From Candidatus Thorarchaeota archaeon (GTDB taxonomy: Archaea > Asgardarchaeota > Thorarchaeia > Thorarchaeales > Thorarchaeaceae): a stretch of 44,135 nt of DNA. Of this stretch, positions 8,664-16,240 are shown one piece after another. The stretch's first letter is position 1, and every line of letters starts with the position of its first letter. The translations under genes and the position numbers were made by a program. The stretch spans positions 1-44,135 of the forward strand of contig PRDJ01000006.1 in the NCBI GenBank assembly GCA_003345555.1, given 5' to 3'. Below the pieces are notes generated by a model. It ran no database searches. It worked only from the letters and a program-made list of their open reading frames with translations, and had not been told where the DNA came from.

Positions 8664-9779
8664 ATGGCACTGACGCTGAAAACGAGAACAGACGTTGAAG
8701 ACCTCACTGCAGGGTGCTCATTCTTTGGCACTGGTGGTGGAGGCACGAGACAGATTGGTCTGGACATGCTCTATCCTCATGTCGATGCAGGAAAGAAGAT
8801 CGAGATAGTCGACACGGCGAAGGTAAGGGACAATGATTGGGTTGCATGCGCATATTACTCAGGCACGATTGCACCACCCACTCCTGAGACTGAGAGAATC
8901 AGAAAGAGATTTCCTTGGGCGTCGTTTGAAAAGGAGCTTGCGCAAGGGCTCGACATTCTTGAGAAACACATGGGTGTGAAGTTTACTGCTGTGGCGCCCT
9001 TTGAACTGGGCGGAGTCAACACTCCCGCCCCTATTGATGCCGCAGTAAAGCACGGTGTGCCTTGTGTTGACGGAGACTACTCTGGCCGAGCAGTCCCAGA
9101 AATCTGTCAGAACACGGTCTGTGTGCTCGGTTATTCGATGGCCCCCTTAGCATTGATCGATTGGTACGGCAACACGAGTATAGTCACCAAGATCATCAAC
9201 TACGAAATGGGTGAACGAATATCAAAAGCGTTGAGCGAGGTCGCTTGGGGGCGTGTGGGCAATGTCGCCTTCCCTGTGAAGGGATCCGATTTTCATCGTG
9301 CAATCATCCCAGGCACTCTCACCAAGAGCTACAAGGTTGGCAAAATCATTCGGGAAAGCCGGCAGTCAGGGGATGACGCCGCAGCGAAAATAGTAGAAAG
9401 CGTGGGCGGCTGGATTCTGTTCAAGGGCCAAGTGGTTGCCAAGAAGTGGGAGAACAGGGAAGGGTACATGTGGGGCGAAACGACAATAAAGGGCAGTGGG
9501 CTCAAGCCTGGCAGCAAGATGAGAATCTTCTTCAAGAATGAAAACCATGTATCCTGGATTGACGACAAACCTTGGGTCACGAGCCCGGACATAATCGAGG
9601 TCATTGATTCAAAGTCTGGTGAGCCGATTACCAATACCGACCTAGACAACGGACGGAACGTTACAGTGATCGGCATGAAGGGTGTTCCTGTTTTCAGGGA
9701 GGCCAGGGGTCTTGAGGTGCTTGGACCGAAGCACTTTGGCTTCGACATAGCATACAAGCCAATTGAGAGTCTTGTGTAA
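8664..9779 (+). CDS. DUF917 / S-methyl-thiohydantoin desulfurase-like protein (copy 2)
   Basis: A 371-residue paralogue of the gene at 5296-6414. It shares the N-terminal FGTGGGGTR glycine motif, FELGGVNT, and CVDGDYSGRAVPE, which aligns with the corresponding SVDGDGLGRSAPE of copy 1. The two are clearly divergent rather than recent duplicates, so they may act on different substrates or form a heteromer. ATG 8664 has AAGGTG 7 nt upstream. An A/T-rich element (GAATAAATAG, about 8606-8616) could be its promoter. It appears monocistronic, on the opposite strand from copy 1. The catalytic role is inferred from the family only. Confidence 0.85.
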   Translation: MALTLKTRTDVEDLTAGCSFFGTGGGGTRQIGLDMLYPHVDAGKKIEIVDTAKVRDNDWVACAYYSGTIAPPTPETERIRKRFPWASFEKELAQGLDILEKHMGVKFTAVAPFELGGVNTPAPIDAAVKHGVPCVDGDYSGRAVPEICQNTVCVLGYSMAPLALIDWYGNTSIVTKIINYEMGERISKALSEVAWGRVGNVAFPVKGSDFHRAIIPGTLTKSYKVGKIIRESRQSGDDAAAKIVESVGGWILFKGQVVAKKWENREGYMWGETTIKGSGLKPGSKMRIFFKNENHVSWIDDKPWVTSPDIIEVIDSKSGEPITNTDLDNGRNVTVIGMKGVPVFREARGLEVLGPKHFGFDIAYKPIESLV

Positions 9780-9876
9780 TGCCATCTGGTGTGACGTTGA
9801 CGATAAGCTCTGGATTTGGACTCTCTTCTGTACCGGGAGGCGGGGAAGAACCCCCCAGCGGACAGAGTGTGCCTCA

Positions 9877-10575
9877 CTACGCCTTCAGCTTCACAACGTA
9901 GTGCTTCCTGAATTTGCTCGGACCTTTCATGACGACTATCCCGTCATAGTCATCGTTCCAGAACTTGACTAGGTTCTTTTCGGGCTTCAGATTGTCCTTA
10001 CGCAACAATCTCGATGAGAAGTAAATGAGCGTCTGAACCCACTTCTTGATGTGTTTGCGCTCATATCCAAACATAGCCGCATTGTCTTCGACGTAATGGT
10101 AAATCAGCCATGCTATTTTCCGGTTGTAAAATGCCGAAGTGATGAATGTAATCATGAACAGCACGAGGGTCACTGTCGTAAATGGGTTCGTAAACCATGA
10201 GAGGTATTCCACACGCAATATCCAGACAATCACTATCAGAGGAAGTGCGATTGTTAGGAGAATGAGCGAGAGGAGTTGCACCGATTGCCTCCGCATCATG
10301 GATTGTTGGACTCCCGGAACATCCGGCCCTAGTGCGGCGAACTTGTGCAGGACAGAACGGATTGTTCCCCATTGCTTTATGAAAGTCTTCGTAACGTCGC
10401 CGCGTCCCACTGCTTTCTCAATGTAGGTAAGATCGTAGCACCTGTGAATACGATAACCATCCAGTGTGCTAATCAGGTTCTTGCACCACTTGATGTCTAG
10501 GCCGGTGGGATCAAACTCGAAGCTGTCAAGGTAGTTGGCACTCGGCTCCTTCTTGCCCTTGGAATTCTGAGTCAT
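9877..10575 (-). CDS. Two-span membrane protein of unknown function
   Basis: A 232-residue protein that I do not recognise. A soluble N-terminal part of about 100 residues is followed by two adjacent hydrophobic spans (about residues 101-120 and 131-150) joined by a short loop. A basic, soluble C-terminal part of about 80 residues completes it. Both soluble parts are therefore probably on the same, cytosolic side. ATG 10575 is chosen because AGAGGA lies 9 nt upstream; a TTG three codons earlier is less likely. It is divergently transcribed from the next unrecognised gene with about 150 nt between them, which may mean shared control. Confidence 0.65.
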   Translation of the reverse strand: MTQNSKGKKEPSANYLDSFEFDPTGLDIKWCKNLISTLDGYRIHRCYDLTYIEKAVGRGDVTKTFIKQWGTIRSVLHKFAALGPDVPGVQQSMMRRQSVQLLSLILLTIALPLIVIVWILRVEYLSWFTNPFTTVTLVLFMITFITSAFYNRKIAWLIYHYVEDNAAMFGYERKHIKKWVQTLIYFSSRLLRKDNLKPEKNLVKFWNDDYDGIVVMKGPSKFRKHYVVKLKA

Positions 10576-10637
10576 TCTATGCAATCCTCTGGGAAATCCT
10601 CCCGTCCCGATTCACAGTTAACGTTTACGTTTCTTAA

Positions 10638-10650
10638 GGTATCGCATACC
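10638..10650. promoter_or_regulatory. Palindrome between divergent genes, possible operator
   Basis: GGTATCGCATACC is a perfect inverted repeat (5-nt arms, 3-nt spacer). It is followed by a second GTATCG at 10651-10656 and by a TATA-like GTTTAAGAG for the rightward gene. Position between two divergent starts suggests a regulator site; no cognate regulator is identified. Confidence 0.3.
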
Positions 10651-10727
10651 GTATCGTTTAAGAGTAGACCCAACTGGGGCAGTCTCTGGAGCAGCATCTT
10701 TTCCTCGGAGTGACATTGTCATGCTCC

Positions 10728-11684
10728 ATGGGTGACCCAAGCACATTGTCCAGAGATTTGGGGCTAAGTGGTTTCGAGTACACGGGAGAGGACCAGTATA
10801 GCAAGACAATCGGTGAACTGATGATTGGTGCCGGTGGCGCAAGGTTTGTGCTGCCTCGGGAGAGAAAGACCCGTTCATACAAGGTAATGTTTGACCTTCA
10901 ATGGCCTGAGGTAGTCTCATACGACTGCTGCAAAGTCAGTATCTGCAAGGATGAGAAATCCTGGCCGATTGACGAGGAACTCCCTGCGGGCTATGAGGTC
11001 ATTGGCACGGCAGGAATGCTCTTTGTGTATTTGATCATTGAGCAATCAGCCAACTTTCAGATTTGGGCTTACTTTCCGTATGAGGACGTAGACCTTGTCA
11101 AGGAACTCGCAGAGAGGTACATCGGCAGACCATCAATTCCCGGCCTTGCTCATCACGGCACAGCCGCGGTTGTAAAGTATATCGTGGACCGCTGTCAGGT
11201 CCTGTCCAGTATCAAGAGTGACTGGCAGGACTGGCTGCACAAGTCACCCAGTTCGCCGATGAGCAAAGCACGTGAGAAGCTTAGGGAGATAGGGCCAACA
11301 TACCATTTCTGTCTAGAAGGAATGGCGATTGATTTCTACGGCGCCAGTGCGCAGCTTGAACAGATGTCGACATTCTGGCCTTGGCGGGCTATCAACAACA
11401 TCTACTTGGATGATGTTGAGATCCTTTACCAGTGGTTTGAAGACTCCTTTATCTACAGACAGCAGGTTTGGGCGGACGATTCTCGACAAGCCATTCTTGA
11501 TGCGGCGCGAGACGCGCTGAACAGATACAGATCCTCACATGATGTGAAGCAGGTCTTGGCGATAAGGCCTTGGTCATTTCCGTCGTCGTTGCACAGAAGC
11601 TGGGACAATCTTGAGCCCTTTAGCTGTAAGGCTAGCCGAAACAGATTCCCGCCCATATATGATTTTGAAGAACCAGAGGAATAG
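10728..11684 (+). CDS. Hypothetical protein, about 318 aa
   Basis: A soluble protein, rich in Trp, Tyr and Asp, with no domain I recognise. There is no signal peptide or membrane span. The middle is a mixed alpha/beta region (about residues 40-140) and the C-terminal half is mostly helical with many aromatic residues. The start is uncertain: ATG 10728, TTG 10716 and GTG 10710 are all in frame, and the only Shine-Dalgarno-like GGAG (10707-10710) sits closest to the alternative starts. The frame is open across almost 1 kb with normal codon composition for the window, so it is a real gene. It is divergent from the two-span membrane protein gene. Confidence 0.7.
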   Translation: MGDPSTLSRDLGLSGFEYTGEDQYSKTIGELMIGAGGARFVLPRERKTRSYKVMFDLQWPEVVSYDCCKVSICKDEKSWPIDEELPAGYEVIGTAGMLFVYLIIEQSANFQIWAYFPYEDVDLVKELAERYIGRPSIPGLAHHGTAAVVKYIVDRCQVLSSIKSDWQDWLHKSPSSPMSKAREKLREIGPTYHFCLEGMAIDFYGASAQLEQMSTFWPWRAINNIYLDDVEILYQWFEDSFIYRQQVWADDSRQAILDAARDALNRYRSSHDVKQVLAIRPWSFPSSLHRSWDNLEPFSCKASRNRFPPIYDFEEPEE

Positions 11685-11750
11685 GACTCTTTGGGTTTGA
11701 GTTTGTACTAGCCGGTCATCGAGTCTGGTCTACTCTTGTCAGAACAAGAT

Positions 11751-11787
11751 GAAAAAAAAGGAGAGAAGAGAGCACGAGGCTCTCTTC
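11751..11787 (-). terminator. Intrinsic terminator of the APC permease gene
   Basis: On the minus strand GAAGAGAGC (rc of 11779-11787) pairs with GCTCTCTTC (rc of 11765-11773) over 9 bp with a 5-nt loop. It is followed by a U-tract (rc of the run of A at 11752-11759). It lies 13 nt after the permease stop. Confidence 0.7.
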
Positions 11788-11799
11788 ATGAATATAGTT

Positions 11800-13395
11800 C
11801 TACTCTGGTGGGAGTTGTCCGAAGATTGCGGACATCTCAATGCCCTTGGCCTTGTTCTTGGCACCATAGTACATGTACATGAGCTGGCCCCACAGGTAAA
11901 CGAAGACCGTGAATGCCACCTCATAGGGCAATGTCGGTACAAAGGCGATTATTGCCCAGAAGAATATGGCGCCCGAAATGATTCCACCGATCGAAATCAG
12001 TGGAATGCCAAAGAGCTTCCATGCACCACTGCGCTCCCAGAGCGTTGGGCGGTAGTACGGCAGTCCTACTGCAGCGAGGGCCATCTGCCACCGAATGAAG
12101 ACGTAGGTGTATCCGACACCCACGAGTGCAGACAAGGCAGTGCCGAAGAATATCTGCAGAACGGTTGCGTATGTCAGTGTACCCAACGCAAGTATCAACC
12201 AGAAGTACAGGGAGATGTGTGGTACGTGGTACTTGGGATGAACGCTTGCGAACATCTCAGGACAGAACCGGTCCATAGCCATTGAGTGGAATGGCCTTGT
12301 CACCCACAGTGCGTTGCTTGGCGAGTCAAGGACGCTTGCATAGATTGGGCTTAGGATTATGAACCAACCAGCTGCACCACCCCTCAGAGCTACAGCAGCG
12401 AAGTTACCCCAGCCTGGGAAGACACCACCAGCCCCCGCCATGTTGGCGAGGTTGTTCTGGTAGAGGAATCCGCCCATGCTGCTTTCGACTGCATAGCCTG
12501 AGAGAATGAAGAATACAGCTATGCCCAGCCAGCCACCTAGGTTGCTAAGCGGGATGTTCCTGCTTGGCTGTGCAACCTCACCGGCAACTGGCATGATCAA
12601 GTAGGGCCACATCATTCCTACAGTGAGGATGAGGGCTGGTCCAACTGAACCCCAGTTGAAGGTCGTCCAATTAGCCAGAGTTGTTCCTGCAGGGAGGGGT
12701 ACTGCTTGAATGGCCGCATAGTTTCCTGCCCCAAAGACAGCGTCCCAGTTTGCCTGGCCAGTTGCACCTACGCCTATATTCGTGCTCAGCAGGGCTGCAT
12801 CAGCGACCACGATGGCCAAGATGTTGATTATACCGAGGATAATCACAAACCAACCTAGCCACTTAACACTCAGGTAACCGAAGATGAACCCCACGAAGAT
12901 AGTTGCGGCTGCGAATACGAACAGAGGCACTGGCTGGGCCATAAAGGCTGCTAGACTGACAAGGCCAGCGTCGTTGCCCGCTTTGCCCATGACGTAGAGT
13001 CCTCCTGCGAATACCTGTACAGCTAGGAAGCTTCCAGTTCCTCTGAAGACAGGGTTTGTGATTACGCTTCGCCAACCTTCCATGACACCGAAGATTGGTG
13101 ATAGGCCTCTTCCTGTAAAGTAGTAGGAAGCTCCTGACCTCGGCATTGAGAGCATCAGGCACATCAGCGCGATTGCCTCAAAGAATACAGCGAATGAACC
13201 CAAAGCGAACATCGCTGTCAGATGCGCACCCGCGAACCACGTGGAGATCTGTGGTCCACCATAGGCGAACCACGGACCCAACGTGAGTGCAATGGGAAGC
13301 AACAGGGCGAACCCTGTGTTTACTTCCTTGACTAGACCGGAGCTCTCTCGCACGAAGAGGAGTTTGCTTTCGCTCATCTTGCGCGTTTTCTCCAT
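11800..13395 (-). CDS. APC-superfamily amino acid permease
   Basis: A 531-residue integral membrane protein with about 12 hydrophobic spans, of the amino acid-polyamine-organocation superfamily. The first span region carries the helix-breaking Gly-rich pattern after a conserved charged N-terminus. MPRSGASYYFTGRGLSP, between spans 2 and 3, matches the conserved PRSGGxYxYxxR-type motif of APC transporters. It probably imports an amino acid or amine by proton or sodium symport; specificity is unknown. Start choice: ATG 13395 or ATG 13377 (the latter has GGAG 11 nt upstream); the longer frame to 13449 has no support. A TATA-like element lies at 13457-13470 and a strong terminator follows, so it is a single-gene unit. 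Its presence fits an amino-acid/hydantoin catabolic region. Confidence 0.9.
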   Translation of the reverse strand: MEKTRKMSESKLLFVRESSGLVKEVNTGFALLLPIALTLGPWFAYGGPQISTWFAGAHLTAMFALGSFAVFFEAIALMCLMLSMPRSGASYYFTGRGLSPIFGVMEGWRSVITNPVFRGTGSFLAVQVFAGGLYVMGKAGNDAGLVSLAAFMAQPVPLFVFAAATIFVGFIFGYLSVKWLGWFVIILGIINILAIVVADAALLSTNIGVGATGQANWDAVFGAGNYAAIQAVPLPAGTTLANWTTFNWGSVGPALILTVGMMWPYLIMPVAGEVAQPSRNIPLSNLGGWLGIAVFFILSGYAVESSMGGFLYQNNLANMAGAGGVFPGWGNFAAVALRGGAAGWFIILSPIYASVLDSPSNALWVTRPFHSMAMDRFCPEMFASVHPKYHVPHISLYFWLILALGTLTYATVLQIFFGTALSALVGVGYTYVFIRWQMALAAVGLPYYRPTLWERSGAWKLFGIPLISIGGIISGAIFFWAIIAFVPTLPYEVAFTVFVYLWGQLMYMYYGAKNKAKGIEMSAIFGQLPPE

Positions 13396-13456
13396 TTTTA
13401 CTTTCACGAACTCATGGTTCGAGTACCGTGATAGAACCCGTCTGTGCAACTACTGG

Positions 13457-13470
13457 TACTTAAAGCTTAG
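13457..13470 (-). promoter_or_regulatory. TATA-like promoter of the permease gene
   Basis: The minus strand reads CTAAGCTTTAAGTA, a good archaeal BRE/TATA match, 62 nt before the ATG at 13395. Confidence 0.5.
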
Positions 13471-13618
13471 GACCGACCGCGGATTAAAGCACTAAATGGG
13501 TCCTTCATCAGGCCATAACATCAAAGCCGCGCTCTCTACTCACCGGTTAGGCGCAAACACTCAAGCTGCCCCTCTGTTCTTGGATACAGAGTGCAGTATT
13601 GGAAAGGCTTTGTTTGTG

Positions 13619-14389
13619 TTATAGATTCTCGAAGAAATCAGTGTCTAGGACCAAGACTTCGACCCGCTTTGTTCTTACGCCTGTTCTGCTCTCAAGTAAA
13701 ACGTTCAGCAGGATATCTATATCCATCAGATGAATCGGGTAAACTGACACTTTCTTGTCGTGATTCGAATAACCAAGTGCCGCCTTGCGGGCCTCTTCAC
13801 TGACACGACCGTTTGTGATCAATACTCCTTGGTTCGCTTCGTAGATGGGGAGAGCTCCCCTAATCTGAAGAATGGTACTTGGCTCAATCTCCTCATCAAG
13901 TTCACACTTAATTGCGTATACCAATACTGGGGACCGTCCTCCATCATCTCGCCACGAGATTTTCATCATGACAGTGTTTCCGTCTCGTCCGACGATCTCC
14001 AACTCCTCGACCCTAGCGCGAATGTTGATCAGAGCTATTTTCGCCAGATTCTCGAATGCCTTGACATCCAGTGCGGCAATGGCTTCTCTCATGTCCCTTC
14101 GTGTTGCGGCGTTGAAATCCTCCGCCCTGTCTCTCACCTCTGCGATGAGGTCTTCATCTACTGCCCCCTCACAGATGTCGTTGTACCGGTACAAGCCGGG
14201 GGCAACTCTTAGGAAGTACGCAGGACGCTTATCTATCTGGGCCTGCTTCCCCTCGATTGAAAGAGAGGCAGACACAGAAGCAGGGTCTCTTCGAAGCGCC
14301 CCCGCTATATCCTTGTAATGGACTGGTTTCACTCGGGCATTCTCTGCTAGCCATTGCTTGAGGGTTCGTCTTTGCTCTCTTGCTTCCAT
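13619..14389 (-). CDS. HARE-HTH domain fused to an Mrr-like restriction-endonuclease-fold domain
   Basis: A 256-residue protein. Residues 8-70 resemble a HARE-HTH winged helix (VHYKDIAGAL...YFLRVAPGLYRY), a domain found joined to restriction or DNA-modification enzymes and chromatin proteins. Residues 110-230 resemble the Mrr-type PD-(D/E)XK fold: a possible metal-binding Asp in RDDGG (D148/D149), a strand ending VYAIK (K161), then GVLITNGRVSEEARKAAL, a characteristic Mrr-like segment. The usual Glu/Gln two residues before the Lys is Ala159, so catalysis may be lost or altered. It could restrict methylated or foreign DNA, or be a DNA-binding regulator. No methyltransferase is adjacent. The ATG 14389 has a GGTG-type site upstream. 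Domain assignment is from pattern memory, without a search. Confidence 0.6.
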   Translation of the reverse strand: MEAREQRRTLKQWLAENARVKPVHYKDIAGALRRDPASVSASLSIEGKQAQIDKRPAYFLRVAPGLYRYNDICEGAVDEDLIAEVRDRAEDFNAATRRDMREAIAALDVKAFENLAKIALINIRARVEELEIVGRDGNTVMMKISWRDDGGRSPVLVYAIKCELDEEIEPSTILQIRGALPIYEANQGVLITNGRVSEEARKAALGYSNHDKKVSVYPIHLMDIDILLNVLLESRTGVRTKRVEVLVLDTDFFENL

Positions 14390-14550
14390 TGGGCGACACC
14401 ACAGATCTCTGTTTCTTCACCTTCGGCCAAAGGTGATACTGCTGATTCACTTCATGCTATTGCACTTGTCAGTGACCCCGAGGGTGATCTCCGTCAGTTC
14501 GTTCTCACCAAGCGACATGCACTTCTTGGCGAGTTGAGCCTCGTTCTCCG

Positions 14551-14563
14551 ATCACTTAGTGAT
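14551..14563. promoter_or_regulatory. Short palindrome in the HARE-HTH / MoaD intergenic region
   Basis: ATCACTTAGTGAT is a 13-nt inverted repeat between the divergent HARE-HTH and MoaD-like genes. It could be an operator. The rest of 14390-14600 shows no gene I would support, although a plus-strand frame stays open there. Confidence 0.2.
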
Positions 14564-14599
14564 GATTTGGCGCATCACGGGGGTGTTAATTCTCACCAA

Positions 14600-14619
14600 A
14601 TGCTTAATATAAACTTTAA
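14600..14619 (+). promoter_or_regulatory. TATA-like promoter of the MoaD-like gene
   Basis: ATGCTTAATATAAACTTTAA contains two overlapping TATA-like cores. A start about 25 nt downstream (around 14640) gives a short leader before ATG 14657. This argues against the longer frame beginning at 14354. Confidence 0.5.
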
Positions 14620-14656
14620 GAACGCATTACACAACAGTGCGGGAGCGCCTAGAGAT

Positions 14657-14947
14657 ATGGCTCAGGTCTTTGTGAAACTCATGGCGAGGGGGCTAAAGTC
14701 CAGTGAGCATGACAAGTTTCCTCTTCAGACCAGACCAGACGCAACAGTCAGAGACCTGATTGACGAGCTTTGTGAAGAGCAACCGCAGAGGTTCAGGATT
14801 TACCTCAGTGACCCTGAAAAGAGGCAGCTGAGAAGAGATGCCATAGTGATTGTTAATGGCATGAATATGGTAGCACGTAAGGGCGAAAAGACGAGACTCT
14901 CTGACGGAGACCTCATTGTTTTCATGATTGCGGCTGTCGGCGGGTAA
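14657..14947 (+). CDS. MoaD/ThiS-like beta-grasp sulfur carrier protein
   Basis: A 96-residue ubiquitin-fold protein ending in Gly-Gly (AAVGG at the C-terminus), as in MoaD, ThiS, SAMPs and Urm1. The body matches the fold: an initial strand (VFVKLMARGL), a TVRDLIDEL helix, a strand with VNGMNM, then the SDGDLIVFM segment just before the diglycine. Such proteins are activated by an E1-like enzyme and carry sulfur for molybdopterin/tungstopterin or thio-tRNA synthesis, or modify proteins. A tungsten enzyme in this window (AOR) makes pterin synthesis plausible. The segment between helix and last strands is longer than in minimal MoaD. The frame extends upstream to 14354, but ATG 14657 is supported by the promoter at 14600 and a GGGAG. 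Confidence 0.85.
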   Translation: MAQVFVKLMARGLKSSEHDKFPLQTRPDATVRDLIDELCEEQPQRFRIYLSDPEKRQLRRDAIVIVNGMNMVARKGEKTRLSDGDLIVFMIAAVGG

Positions 14948-15043
14948 CATTCTCTCTGCCGACATTCGCATCTCAAGCCGCCTAGACAGTCTGAGTGTTC
15001 AAGGCATGCTCGGGCACTCTGTGTGTGACACATCCGGGAATTC

Positions 15044-16240
15044 TCAGTCATCAGAGATATAGTCCGGCTCAAGGATTGCCTTGTCTGCCAGCCCTGCCGA
15101 TACTGCTACAATCTCAGCAACGTCTGCTACTTTCAACGGAGCATCGGTCTTGTACGCCGCATGAGTTAGATTCAGTTCGCACGCTGGACACATGGTGGCA
15201 AGCACAGAGGCTGTTGTCTGGAGAGCGTCTCTTAGCCGTTCTTCGGAGACCTGCTGCGAGTAGTCGGGATACATAATCTTCAAGCCGCCCCCACCACCGC
15301 AACAGAATGCTTGTTCCCGGATACGAGACATCTCCTTTAGTTGAACACCTGGAATCGCTGTCAGTACTTTCCGACCTTGGTCGTACATTCCTCTGTAGCG
15401 ACCGATCTCGCATGGGTCGTGATATGTCACGACTTTGGGTACACTCGTCTTCAACGGAAGTCGTTTCTGAGCTACAATCTCCTCAAGCACTTGACTGCTA
15501 TGTCTCACCTTGAACGGAGGTTCTTTCAACCCAAGGAGCTGTGGGTACTCTTCATCGAACGCTCTGAAGCAGCTTGGGCATGGTGTGATTATCTCTTTGA
15601 CTCCGCGTGCCTTCAGCTTCTTGACATAGTCTTGGGCCCATTGCTTGGCCGCCCTAACATCACCAGTGACCCACATCGGTGTGCCACAACATCTCTGGTC
15701 GTCCCCAAGGAAATCGAGCTTGTAACCTGCTGCCTGCAAGACTTGAACGAGTATGCGAGTCTTCTCCTTGAATCTGTGGCTGGCGAGACAACCAGGGAAG
15801 AACAAGGTGCCAGATCCTTTCTGGAACTTGATGCCCTGGGCCCATTTCGTATGTTCTGAGGTTGAATCGGCAAAGATGTTTCCTTTCTGGGCCATGGTGC
15901 TCGTCATCTTGCCCCCTTCTTCCGGTGCTCCCACCCCGCGGTCGACAAAATCGGCACGCATCGCTTTCGTTATCGCAACGATGTCTATCTTGGCGGCCTT
16001 CTTGCACTCCTCTCTGCACCGTCCACAGAGAAAACATCCGAAGACTCGCTCTCTGAGGTCTTTTGAATAATCGAGCTTACCCTCGAGAATGGCGCGAGCG
16101 ATGGCCATTCGTCCTCGAGCTGTCGAAGACTCCCATCTCTGAGTGAAAATCTGTGGGCACCTATCACTGAACTCTGTGCCCCGGCAGAACTCACATCTTC
16201 CACAGGCGTAGATCATGTCACGATACTGCTCGATTTTCAT
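15044..16240 (-). CDS. CCG-domain iron-sulfur oxidoreductase (GlcF/HdrD-like), copy 1
   Basis: A 398-residue protein. The N-terminus has two ferredoxin-like cysteine groups: CGRCEFCRG...C and CFLCGRCREEC, likely binding 4Fe-4S clusters. Two CCG domains follow, each with a characteristic Cys-Cys-Gly site (QRCCGTPMW and AFCCGGGGG) plus the upstream FFPGCLAS and YHDPCEIGR cysteines. The second is completed by MCPACELN. Such proteins pair with an FAD oxidase to oxidise 2-hydroxy acids, or form HdrD-like subunits acting on disulfides. The start ATG overlaps the stop of the FAD-oxidase gene (ATGA, 16237-16240), proof of tight coupling. The electron acceptor and substrate are unknown. A second such pair sits at 26.3-28.9 kb. 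Confidence 0.88.
   Translation of the reverse strand: MKIEQYRDMIYACGRCEFCRGTEFSDRCPQIFTQRWESSTARGRMAIARAILEGKLDYSKDLRERVFGCFLCGRCREECKKAAKIDIVAITKAMRADFVDRGVGAPEEGGKMTSTMAQKGNIFADSTSEHTKWAQGIKFQKGSGTLFFPGCLASHRFKEKTRILVQVLQAAGYKLDFLGDDQRCCGTPMWVTGDVRAAKQWAQDYVKKLKARGVKEIITPCPSCFRAFDEEYPQLLGLKEPPFKVRHSSQVLEEIVAQKRLPLKTSVPKVVTYHDPCEIGRYRGMYDQGRKVLTAIPGVQLKEMSRIREQAFCCGGGGGLKIMYPDYSQQVSEERLRDALQTTASVLATMCPACELNLTHAAYKTDAPLKVADVAEIVAVSAGLADKAILEPDYISDD

Noticed and set aside
14354..14656. N-terminal extension of the MoaD-like protein
   Set aside because: A promoter lies inside it (14600-14619), the sequence does not resemble a beta-grasp domain, and the ATG 14657 product has normal MoaD size.
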